A stretch of 6,661 bases of DNA from assembly GCA_005793615.1 (NCBI GenBank), contig SXRI01000293.1, forward strand, positions 1-6,661, written 5' to 3'. Position 1 is the stretch's first letter; the number at the start of each line of letters is the position of its first letter. Below are positions 1-5,612 of the stretch, piece by piece. The position numbers were made by a program, and so were the translations under genes. A model generated the notes under the pieces. It was given only the letters and a program-made list of their open reading frames with translations, did no database searches and had not been told where the DNA came from. The stretch comes from Bdellovibrionales bacterium. GTDB taxonomy: Bacteria; Bdellovibrionota; Bdellovibrionia; Bdellovibrionales; JAMPXM01.

Positions 1-57
1 ACCGCCTGAGACGACGGTGATTTTTTTAATGACGATCTGGGCTTTCTTATCAGCCAC
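1..57 (-). CDS. motB: Flagellar motor stator protein MotB, N-terminal fragment
   Basis: Only the first 19 codons are in the window; the gene runs off the left edge. Read from the GTG at 57-55 they give MADKKAQIVIKKITVVSGG, which matches the cytoplasmic N-terminal segment of MotB that precedes its single membrane helix. In the family, MotB pairs with MotA to form the proton-conducting stator and anchors it to peptidoglycan through a C-terminal OmpA-like domain; neither the helix with its proton-binding Asp nor the OmpA-like domain is visible here. A GTG start is inferred because no ATG is available near it, the reading frame begins with family-like sequence, and an AAAGG ribosome binding site (72-68) lies 10 nt upstream. 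The gap to the motA stop is 21 bp, so the two genes are almost certainly one operon. The short fragment limits certainty, but its position directly after motA makes the call strong. Confidence 0.85.
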   Translation of the reverse strand, partial: MADKKAQIVIKKITVVSGG

Positions 58-78
58 GGTTTGCTAACCTTTCCGCGG

Positions 79-939
79 TTAAGCGGCTTTCTTCACGTTT
101 TTGGTTGCCGCGTCGACTTCCGTAAACGAAGGACGATCGAGCGGATAAATCGTACGCCGAGCGTACTCCACACATACGAGCGGCGGTGCGCCACGCTGTA
201 GTGACACCAGCGCCGCTTTGATCACCATGAGATAGCGTCCTTCAGAATTGATATCGATCGCCATTTTGCTGGCCGTAGGTGCGACGAAACCGTAACACGC
301 CAAGACCCCGAGAAAGGTACCGACAAGGGCGGCGCCGACCGAGTGACCGATGACTTGCGTTCCCTGATCAAGAAGTCCCATGGTGTGAACGACACCCAAG
401 ACCGCGGCCACGATTCCTAGACCCGGAAGAGCTTCCGCTATCGAGTTGATCGCATGTTGCGCCATATGCTCTTCTTCATGAATAGTTTTGATGTCGTCAT
501 TCAAGAGATCATCGACATCATACTGCGAAAGATCGGCTGACAAGGTGATCTTCATCGTGTCACAGAAGAAATCCACCGCATGATGGTTCTTAAGAAAGGT
601 CTGATAGTTTTTAAAGATGTCGCTTTTTTCCGGTTCCTCGATATGTTTTTCAACCGCCTGCGGACCGTCCTTACGAAAGATCTGAAAAATCTGAAACATC
701 ATCTGCAGAAGTTCTAGGTACTCCGTCTTCCCTGGCCCTTTTCCGAACCAGCCATGAAGCGCCTTTGCGAAAGCCATTTTGACGATCGATAAGGGATTGG
801 CGATGATCATGCCACCTAGAGCCGCACCGAAGATAATGACCATCTCCGCCGGCTGCCAGACGACTAAAAGATGTCCGCCGTGCGCCATATATGCGCCAAA
901 CACACATACCAAAACTGTAATCGCACCTACTGCACCCAT
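79..939 (-). CDS. motA: Flagellar motor stator protein MotA
   Basis: MotA is the inner-membrane, proton-channel subunit of the flagellar stator. It works with MotB and pushes on FliG of the rotor through a large cytoplasmic loop. The 286-residue protein is close to the usual 285-295 length and aligns end to end, from memory, with E. coli MotA. Two N-terminal membrane helices lie at about 3-20 and 33-49, with the family-typical QPAE at 29-32 between them. A cytoplasmic region covers about 50-165, and two further helices cover about 170-190 and 200-222. The functionally known residues are kept with an offset of one from E. coli: Arg89 and Glu97 in the rotor-interaction loop, and Pro172 and Pro221 of the channel. 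The C-terminal RPSFTE signature is at 269-274. An ATG at 939-937 is preceded by GAGG 7 nt away (950-947). motB follows after 21 bp. No truncation or odd residue is seen. Confidence 0.97.
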   Translation of the reverse strand: MGAVGAITVLVCVFGAYMAHGGHLLVVWQPAEMVIIFGAALGGMIIANPLSIVKMAFAKALHGWFGKGPGKTEYLELLQMMFQIFQIFRKDGPQAVEKHIEEPEKSDIFKNYQTFLKNHHAVDFFCDTMKITLSADLSQYDVDDLLNDDIKTIHEEEHMAQHAINSIAEALPGLGIVAAVLGVVHTMGLLDQGTQVIGHSVGAALVGTFLGVLACYGFVAPTASKMAIDINSEGRYLMVIKAALVSLQRGAPPLVCVEYARRTIYPLDRPSFTEVDAATKNVKKAA

Positions 940-957
940 GGTTATACCTCGAGTAAC

Positions 958-985
958 TCATCGGAGCTCTTAGCGATTTCGTTGA
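958..985 (-). promoter_or_regulatory. Possible FliA (sigma-28) type promoter for motAB
   Basis: Read on the minus strand, TCAA (985-982) is followed after 16 nt by TCCGATGA (965-958). The E. coli sigma-28 consensus is TAAA, 15 nt, GCCGATAA, so the -35 core matches at 3 of 4 and the -10 at 6 of 8, with a spacer one longer. Motility stator genes are commonly sigma-28 targets, which raises the prior. Against it, the start point would fall about 950, on top of the GAGG ribosome binding site, leaving an unusually short leader. This is a weak candidate only. Confidence 0.2.
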
Positions 986-1011
986 GTGCATGCCTTCAGG
1001 CGAACACAATT

Positions 1012-1073
1012 CTCGACTTCGGTCGTAAAGGTACCGATGACCTTGGTCCTAACTGGACGGAACCAAAGTCGAG
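1012..1073 (+). repeat. Inverted repeat, possible three-way-junction leader RNA
   Basis: CTCGACTT (1012-1019) and AAGTCGAG (1066-1073) are perfect 8-bp complements. After one mismatch (C1020/A1065), GGT (1021-1023) pairs with ACC (1062-1064). The enclosed stretch can form two small hairpins: AAGGT/ACCTT (1028-1032 with 1040-1044, 7-nt loop) and GTCC/GGAC (1046-1049 with 1055-1058, 5-nt loop). A competing pairing exists, TTGGT (1043-1047) with ACCAA (1062-1066). The element ends 15 nt before the hydrolase ATG, so on the plus strand it would sit in that gene's leader. Whether it is transcribed is unknown; as DNA it could equally be a protein-binding site between the divergent genes. I do not recognise it as a known riboswitch or RNA family, and it is too short and irregular for a tRNA. 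Confidence 0.35.
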
Positions 1074-1088
1074 CGGCATGATGAAGAG

Positions 1089-1889
1089 ATGGCAGAGTTA
1101 GTCTTCATCCACGGCCTTAATACCTATGGTGATCATGATATTCACATCGGTCCACTGAAGTTTGGACCGATGCATGCTCGCTTGGAGCGAGCACTTGCAA
1201 AGCGCGGTATTGAGCTTGTTAGCCTATCGGGCTCGCCGACCGCAACGCCCAGTGAACAAGCACTGCAACTCGCTGAGCAGATCAAGGAACGCAAACTCGC
1301 AAATCAGTTTCATCTTCTCGGCCAGTCTACTGGCGGCTTGGTAGCGCGGGCCCTCGCACATCATCCCAATCTCCAAAATCGCATTGCCAGCGTTATGACC
1401 ATTGGTACCCCTCATCGCGGCGCCATTGCCGCGGAATTCGGTCTCGCTTTCAATCAACGATATCCGCGGTTGCAGAAAATTTTCGCTGCCTGTGGATATG
1501 ATACCGAGCGAAAACTCGCGATCTTTCGCGCCTTCACACCCGCCGCCGTTTCAGAGTTCAACCAGGTTCTCACTCAAAATGGCAATATCTCCCCGAAACC
1601 ACTCGAGGTGTCATTCATCTGCCAGGTTGCACGCCAGGAAACCTCCTGGCCATTACTGGTTCTAGGATCAAGGCTCAATCCTGAAGATGCGCCGGGCGAC
1701 GGCTTTATCAGTTCCGCGAGCCAAAGATTTGGCCTTACCGAAGGTCCTTTTGCCCTCGATCATTTCGGTGAACTTGGCTTCTTTCCCCATTTAAGTCGCA
1801 CAGCACGCATTGCCGCGACCTCGGAATTCGAACGCCTGCTCGACGCTATCGCGAATACGGTACGAAGGGCCGCGCAAAAAATCGTTTAA
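1089..1889 (+). CDS. Alpha/beta-hydrolase, cytoplasmic lipase/esterase-like
   Basis: A predicted serine hydrolase, probably a carboxylester hydrolase or lipase; the substrate cannot be read from the sequence. The order of motifs follows the alpha/beta-hydrolase fold as seen in bacterial triacylglycerol lipases. An oxyanion strand-loop FIHGL lies at 6-10. The nucleophile elbow GQSTG is at 78-82 with Ser80. GTPHRG is at 106-111, a signature of the Pseudomonas/Burkholderia lipase group. GDGFIS at 203-208 holds the likely acid Asp204, and LDHFGELGF at 223-231 holds the likely catalytic His225. Unlike those secreted lipases, the 266-residue protein has no signal peptide: the first core strand starts at residue 3. 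The ATG at 1089 is the only ordinary start, because the frame is closed by TAA at 1050-1052 and the next Met (28) would remove the oxyanion loop. Its ribosome binding site is poor: GAAGAG abuts the ATG and GAGCGG is 12 nt away. It is divergent from motA and lies 51 bp before dsbD in the same direction. Fold is confident; specificity is not. Confidence 0.85.
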   Translation: MAELVFIHGLNTYGDHDIHIGPLKFGPMHARLERALAKRGIELVSLSGSPTATPSEQALQLAEQIKERKLANQFHLLGQSTGGLVARALAHHPNLQNRIASVMTIGTPHRGAIAAEFGLAFNQRYPRLQKIFAACGYDTERKLAIFRAFTPAAVSEFNQVLTQNGNISPKPLEVSFICQVARQETSWPLLVLGSRLNPEDAPGDGFISSASQRFGLTEGPFALDHFGELGFFPHLSRTARIAATSEFERLLDAIANTVRRAAQKIV

Positions 1890-1912
1890 TCCATGTAAGT
1901 ATTGACGAAAAC

Positions 1913-1921
1913 TGCTAAACT
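1913..1921 (+). promoter_or_regulatory. Possible extended -10 element before dsbD
   Basis: TGCTAAACT has the TGn-hexamer form of an extended -10 box, 20 bp before the dsbD ATG. No good -35 sits 17 nt upstream; a TTGACG at 1902-1907 is too close, 8 nt away. A start from here would leave a leader of only about 13 nt, beginning at the ribosome binding site. dsbD may instead be read through from the hydrolase gene, since no terminator is visible in the 51-bp gap. Confidence 0.18.
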
Positions 1922-1940
1922 GTGTTGAAGAGAGCAACTC

Positions 1941-3782
1941 ATGTATAGATCGATATTCCTCAGCATCAGCACAAGAGTTCTGTTTTTAACGGTACTCGTA
2001 TTTGCTTTAACAGCAGCAAGTTCGAGTGTCTTTGCTTTTGGTGAAAATTCTCAGAACGCTGCTGAAGTCGATCTCAAGGATCCACTCAGCGGCAAGGTGC
2101 GCTTTCAACCTTCGATCATTGAGGCCGGAGGCACGGTCGAAGTGATCATCGATCTTGAACTCGCGGAACGCTACCACGCCTATCTGGATCGTCTGAAGCT
2201 GACAATTGAGAAACCCGATGACCTCAAGCTTGGCGCGCATAAAGTTGCTCCACTGGTCAAGTTTCACGATCCGGCCTCAAAGTCTGAGAAGACTGGGATT
2301 GAGGGCCGTTCCACGATGCGCGCGGTTCTTGAGGTCCCGACTGGATTTAAAGGCGGACAGCAGGATGTCAGCTTTAAACTCGTCTATCAGGCTTGTACGG
2401 CAGAGCATTGTCTCTTTCCCAAAAATCTCTTTTTGCAAGCACCGCTGATCGTCGCCGCCGAGATTGACCTTCCAGTGAAGTTTGAGGGTTCAACAAAGAC
2501 CTCCGCCAAACTCGATGGCGAGAGTGGCAACCAACTCGAAACCGCGCTTAAAGAGAGTCTTTTTTCTGCCTTCCTTCTTGTCTTCGGAGTTGGCTTTCTG
2601 ACCTGCTTGACTCCATGTATTTATCCGATGATCCCGATCACACTTGCGGTTCTCGGCGCTCGCGCCCACGGACAGTCACACTGGAAGAATTTTTCCCTGG
2701 CGCTGGTCTATGTTCTCGGTATTGCCTTTACCTACGCGATTCTCGGTTTGCTCGCGGCTTCGACCGGTGGTTTTTTTGGTTCAGCCTTGAGCAATATTTG
2801 GGTCGTCACCGGCATTGCTTTAGTTTTCTTCGCCATGGGACTGAGCATGTTCGGCCTCTTCGAGGTTCAGGCGCCGGCATTCATCCGTAATCGCTTGGGT
2901 GCAGCACGTACCACAAATGGTTATAGTGGCGCGTTTGCGACCGGACTTTTGGCTGGGATAGTGGCCAGCCCATGTATCGGCCCTGTGTTGGTGAGTATTC
3001 TTGCCTTTATCGCGCAGACGCAGAATCAACTTCTCGGCTTTTTTCTGCTCTTTACCTTTGCCATCGGTATGGGAATTCCGTTCATCGTTCTCGGTATGTC
3101 GAGCTCGGCATTGACCCGTTTGCCGAAAGCCGGCCCTTGGATGGAGGTCATTAAATTCTTCTTTGGCCTGGTGATGTTTGCCATGGCCTTTTACTACATT
3201 CGACCTCTTTATCCTTCGTGGCTTTTCCATTTCTTGTTGGGAAGCGCTCTCGCGGGATTAGCCGGTTTCTTTGGCGTTTTCAATAAGGCGCAGACCCCCA
3301 GCTTGCGCGTCTACCTACGTCAGATGGTTTTGGTTTCAGCTTTGCTCGCGGGCGTAGTCATCACTTTGATGGGAATCGGCGAACGTTACGGAATTCGCAT
3401 GCTGGGTCGCGAGAGCACCCAAGGCCCAAAACACTCGGCCCTTGCTTGGAAGCCCTACACCAAAGCGGAACTCGATCTCGCGCGGGAAAAGAAGCGCCCG
3501 GTGCTCATCGACTTCACGGCAGAATGGTGCGGTGCCTGCCAGGAAATGGAAGAAAGAACCTTTCCCGATTCTCGCATTGTCGAAGCGAGTAAGGAATTTG
3601 CGCTGCTGCAAATTGACGGCACCCAAGACAGCCCCGAACTCAGCGAATTGCTCAAGGAATTCAAGGTCCAGGGCTTCCCCACGTATATCTTCTATGATCG
3701 CAGCGGCGAACGTCGCCATGATCTCACGGGCCTGGGCTTTATCCACGCCGATGATTTTCTCAAGCGAATGAGAAGTCTCTGA
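1941..3782 (+). CDS. dsbD: Thiol:disulfide interchange protein DsbD
   Basis: DsbD carries electrons from cytoplasmic thioredoxin across the inner membrane to periplasmic thiol proteins, such as DsbC-type isomerases and cytochrome c maturation factors. All three domains are present in 613 residues, near the usual 560-620. A signal peptide (1-32, cleavage likely after SVFA) is followed by a periplasmic N-terminal domain (about 45-175) with the redox pair Cys152/Cys157. The membrane domain has about eight helices (roughly 205-480), with Cys226 in LTPC (223-226) and Cys345 in ASPC (342-345) as the membrane redox pair. The C-terminal thioredoxin domain (about 500-613) has WCGAC at 529-533 (Cys530/Cys533) and a cis-Pro loop GFPTY at 578-582. 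The N-terminal cysteines are spaced CX4C rather than the CX5C of E. coli, and an extra Cys222 lies one turn before Cys226. The start is supported by GAAGAGAG (1927-1934) 6 nt upstream. The gene converges with the next one, leaving 10 bp between stops. Confidence 0.96.
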   Translation: MYRSIFLSISTRVLFLTVLVFALTAASSSVFAFGENSQNAAEVDLKDPLSGKVRFQPSIIEAGGTVEVIIDLELAERYHAYLDRLKLTIEKPDDLKLGAHKVAPLVKFHDPASKSEKTGIEGRSTMRAVLEVPTGFKGGQQDVSFKLVYQACTAEHCLFPKNLFLQAPLIVAAEIDLPVKFEGSTKTSAKLDGESGNQLETALKESLFSAFLLVFGVGFLTCLTPCIYPMIPITLAVLGARAHGQSHWKNFSLALVYVLGIAFTYAILGLLAASTGGFFGSALSNIWVVTGIALVFFAMGLSMFGLFEVQAPAFIRNRLGAARTTNGYSGAFATGLLAGIVASPCIGPVLVSILAFIAQTQNQLLGFFLLFTFAIGMGIPFIVLGMSSSALTRLPKAGPWMEVIKFFFGLVMFAMAFYYIRPLYPSWLFHFLLGSALAGLAGFFGVFNKAQTPSLRVYLRQMVLVSALLAGVVITLMGIGERYGIRMLGRESTQGPKHSALAWKPYTKAELDLAREKKRPVLIDFTAEWCGACQEMEERTFPDSRIVEASKEFALLQIDGTQDSPELSELLKEFKVQGFPTYIFYDRSGERRHDLTGLGFIHADDFLKRMRSL

Positions 3783-3792
3783 TCATCTGGAC

Positions 3793-4356
3793 TTAACGCC
3801 GAGCCTTGGCAAGTTCGGCGCGAGTTTCTTCAAGTGCCGCTTGCGAATTGTGGAGCGCGAGTTCTTGTTCAGAAACCAGTCTCTGCAAGCTATGCAGGCG
3901 GTTTTCAAAATTCCGTATTATGGTATTGTGGCGATCAATGAGTTCTTGCACCTTGTTGTCGCTCACCTTGCGCTCATTCACTTTAGCAACGATTTGCGCA
4001 AACCTTCCGGTCACATCCTGATGACTCTGCGACTGAATATCCTCTATGCGAACAATCGCTTGCGAAAAGCGGTCGAGCCGACCATGCACCATACGGCCCA
4101 GCTCCTCAAGTTTGAGTGCCAAAGCCTCGGCTCGTTTGTCAGACTGCACAAGCGCCGTCCGTAAAGTTGCAACTTGGTGATCGAGGGCTTTCATTTCATT
4201 AGGTCCATAAGGAATGGCGGGTCGTGAATCAGCCCCTGGCCCGGGACGCCCCATGATACCGGCCGCCGGCTTGGATGCATCGACTGGCTGGCCAATTTTC
4301 TCGACTGCTGACTGCGTACCAAACAACTGAGGGTTGATTTCACGATGCATATTCAT
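3793..4356 (-). CDS. Coiled-coil protein of unknown function
   Basis: I do not recognise this 187-residue protein. It has no signal peptide and no membrane helix, so it is probably cytoplasmic. Residues 1-53 are low in predicted structure and rich in Pro, Gly and Ala. From about 54 to 187 the sequence is a long, highly charged helix with heptad-like spacing of Leu, Ile and Val, broken at most by short polar stretches (for example 108-115 and 130-135), consistent with a dimeric or oligomeric coiled coil. No enzymatic motif is visible. The ATG at 4356-4354 is preferred over Met3 because GGAG lies 8 nt upstream. It is transcribed divergently from the 375-residue protein gene across a region with a nested inverted repeat, so the two may share regulation. 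Composition resembles the neighbours, with no sign of transfer. A structural or scaffold role is possible but is only inference. Confidence 0.8.
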   Translation of the reverse strand: MNMHREINPQLFGTQSAVEKIGQPVDASKPAAGIMGRPGPGADSRPAIPYGPNEMKALDHQVATLRTALVQSDKRAEALALKLEELGRMVHGRLDRFSQAIVRIEDIQSQSHQDVTGRFAQIVAKVNERKVSDNKVQELIDRHNTIIRNFENRLHSLQRLVSEQELALHNSQAALEETRAELAKARR

Positions 4357-4421
4357 TCGTATCGCTCCAGTGCTTATACAGCTTGCGGTGATCCTAACAT
4401 TACTTCGTGATATTGCTTCAT

Positions 4422-4427
4422 TAAAAT
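4422..4427 (+). promoter_or_regulatory. Possible -10 box for the 375-residue protein gene
   Basis: TAAAAT matches the TATAAT consensus at 5 of 6 and lies between the arms of the inverted repeat. The best -35 is a poor TTACTT (4400-4405) 16 nt upstream, touching the left arm. A start near 4434 would give a leader of about 50 nt containing only the right arm of the repeat. Confidence 0.22.
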
Positions 4428-4430
4428 AGG

Positions 4431-4440
4431 TCCGCGCGGA
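4431..4440. repeat. 10-bp palindrome at the centre of the divergent region
   Basis: TCCGCGCGGA is self-complementary. It is flanked by AAAAT (4423-4427) and ATTTT (4441-4445), which are also complementary but placed asymmetrically, with three extra bases on the left. The GC-rich core inside an AT-rich dyad would suit a dimeric DNA-binding protein. It overlaps the expected transcription start for the plus-strand gene. Confidence 0.4.
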
Positions 4441-4472
4441 ATTTTCTGGACGGAGTCAGGAATCGCAATGTT

Positions 4473-4476
4473 AGGA
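4473..4476 (+). promoter_or_regulatory. Ribosome binding site deciding a GTG start
   Basis: AGGA lies 8 nt before the GTG at 4485-4487, ideal spacing, and no in-frame ATG follows for almost 90 codons (first at Met89). It is inside the right arm of the 11-bp inverted repeat, so pairing of the two arms in RNA would hide it. Confidence 0.6.
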
Positions 4477-4484
4477 TTAACGCC

Positions 4485-5612
4485 GTGGCGCATGTAACAG
4501 CACTTGCACAACATATTCTTGCTCTTGAGCCCGATAAGGACGCCGCTCGGCTGTGCTTCTATCACTTTCTCAAGAACCTCTGCGAGGCAGCCGAACCCGT
4601 TAACTCTGACCTATTAAATCGCTTTTATTTTCGAGCCTTTGCCTTTTCACATTGGCAGTCCAACAAAGAACATCATTTTGGCGAGATCAGCGCCATTTTG
4701 CAACACTTCCAAGACACTCAGCGCATACAGCTGCCGCTCGATTATGTGATGCGCGCTGAGGACACTCAAGTGGTGGCACTTGAGAATTTGCGCTCGCTTG
4801 AACTCATCGTTGAAAACCAGCTGCGCAAGAGTGTTGCTCCCTTTGACCAATACCGGGTTCTGCGAGAAGGCACTGAGCGCGTGGTCACCATCGTACTCCA
4901 GGGCGATCGCGCTCTTCGCGTCACCGTCTATCCAAAGGTAGCCCTGGTTCGTGAGGGTGAGCTTGTACCTCTGACCTCGGAATTTACTGTTTATTACACT
5001 TCCGAACTAGGACTTCACCCATCAATGGTGCATACGGTGGAGATCAGTCCACACACTTCAGCGCGTTTTCGCTCAACTGCCGAAGGCATCGTCGGCACTA
5101 TGGTGCGCGGTTACACTTTTCAGCGCTTCGCGGTGTTCGATGGTGGAAGTTTGCACAAGTACCCTATGCTCTTTTATCCCTTGAAACGTCTTGAGCAGTT
5201 CTTTGTGAATCGCAAGTCTGATCCGATGTATATCGAACTCACCAACCTACTCGAGAAGGGTCTCGAGCTGATGAACAATCGGCATCCAGATGCTGTCAAG
5301 TTCGCTGAGGCGGCGCTCGAGCGCGGCAGAATGGCACTGGAACATATCTTCCCTGATGACAAACTGGTTCGCCTGTTGATCATCAACCTTGAAAAAACTT
5401 TAGCACTCGAATTGATGGCTTCTCAGGAGAATCTGCCTCCATCAAGCGCAGGAACAAGAGTCGCCGACCAATCTGAGCGGGAATTCCAGCAAAGTGTTGA
5501 CCTTGCTCCCGAGGGTACCTATTTAATCTCCGACACTCCAAATGCGTCTCAGGACGCGGAAGACGAGCCATGGCCCCAAAATCAGCATCCAATTCAAAAT
5601 CTCCCGGTATAA
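4485..5612 (+). CDS. Unknown 375-residue protein, coupled to rluB
   Basis: I do not recognise a family. There is no signal peptide or membrane helix, so it is probably cytoplasmic. Residues 1-115 look mainly helical, with aromatic-rich HFLKNLCEAAEP and RFYFRAFAFSHW segments at 27-38 and 46-57. Residues 120-225 look strand-rich (YRVLREGTERVVTIVLQ at 123-139, then FTVYYTSELGL at 167-177). Residues 230-312 are helical again, with a stretch resembling a single TPR-like hairpin at 268-289 (HPDAVKFAEAALERGRMALE at 267-286). A polar, acidic, probably disordered tail fills about 313-375. No catalytic or metal-binding motif stands out. The GTG start is chosen because AGGA is 8 nt upstream. The last 43 bp overlap the start of rluB in a different frame, which points to co-transcription and translational coupling, and hence perhaps a link to ribosome maturation; that link is inference. 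Composition matches its neighbours. Confidence 0.82.
   Translation: MAHVTALAQHILALEPDKDAARLCFYHFLKNLCEAAEPVNSDLLNRFYFRAFAFSHWQSNKEHHFGEISAILQHFQDTQRIQLPLDYVMRAEDTQVVALENLRSLELIVENQLRKSVAPFDQYRVLREGTERVVTIVLQGDRALRVTVYPKVALVREGELVPLTSEFTVYYTSELGLHPSMVHTVEISPHTSARFRSTAEGIVGTMVRGYTFQRFAVFDGGSLHKYPMLFYPLKRLEQFFVNRKSDPMYIELTNLLEKGLELMNNRHPDAVKFAEAALERGRMALEHIFPDDKLVRLLIINLEKTLALELMASQENLPPSSAGTRVADQSEREFQQSVDLAPEGTYLISDTPNASQDAEDEPWPQNQHPIQNLPV

Larger units (their letters stand above)
4391..4477. repeat. Perfect 11-bp inverted repeat between divergent genes
   Basis: ATCCTAACATT (4391-4401) and AATGTTAGGAT (4467-4477) are exact reverse complements separated by 65 bp. The dyad centre is 4434, within 2 bp of the centre of the palindrome at 4431-4440. 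Each arm, read toward its own gene, is AATGTTAGGAT. The right arm ends 7 nt before the GTG of the plus-strand gene and includes its AGGA ribosome binding site; the left arm ends 34 nt before the ATG of the minus-strand gene. It could be a paired operator, an RNA hairpin if transcription starts outside the arms, or chance, although an 11-bp perfect pair this close together is not expected often. Confidence 0.6.

Noticed and set aside
671..1009. 112-codon open frame on the minus strand overlapping motA
   Set aside because: It is a frame shadow of the clearly real motA; the product is rich in Arg, Ser and Cys with no recognisable pattern.
871..1101. 76-codon plus-strand open frame ending inside the hydrolase start
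   Set aside because: Most of it is antisense to motA and the rest is intergenic; there is no ribosome binding site or conserved-looking sequence.
1902..1921. TTGACG plus TAAACT as a standard promoter before dsbD
   Set aside because: The two hexamers are only 8 nt apart, far from the roughly 17 nt needed; only the extended -10 reading was kept, at low confidence.
3797..3820. 6-bp stem (CGCCGA/TCGGCG, 12-nt loop) just after dsbD as a bidirectional terminator
   Set aside because: The stem is short, the loop long, no T-run follows, and it lies within the coding end of the convergent gene.
4374..4565. 63-codon open frame on the minus strand crossing the divergent intergenic region
   Set aside because: It overlaps the start of the 375-residue gene on the opposite strand, has no ribosome binding site at its start and no protein-like pattern; only the short 3' peptide portion was kept as a low-interest note.
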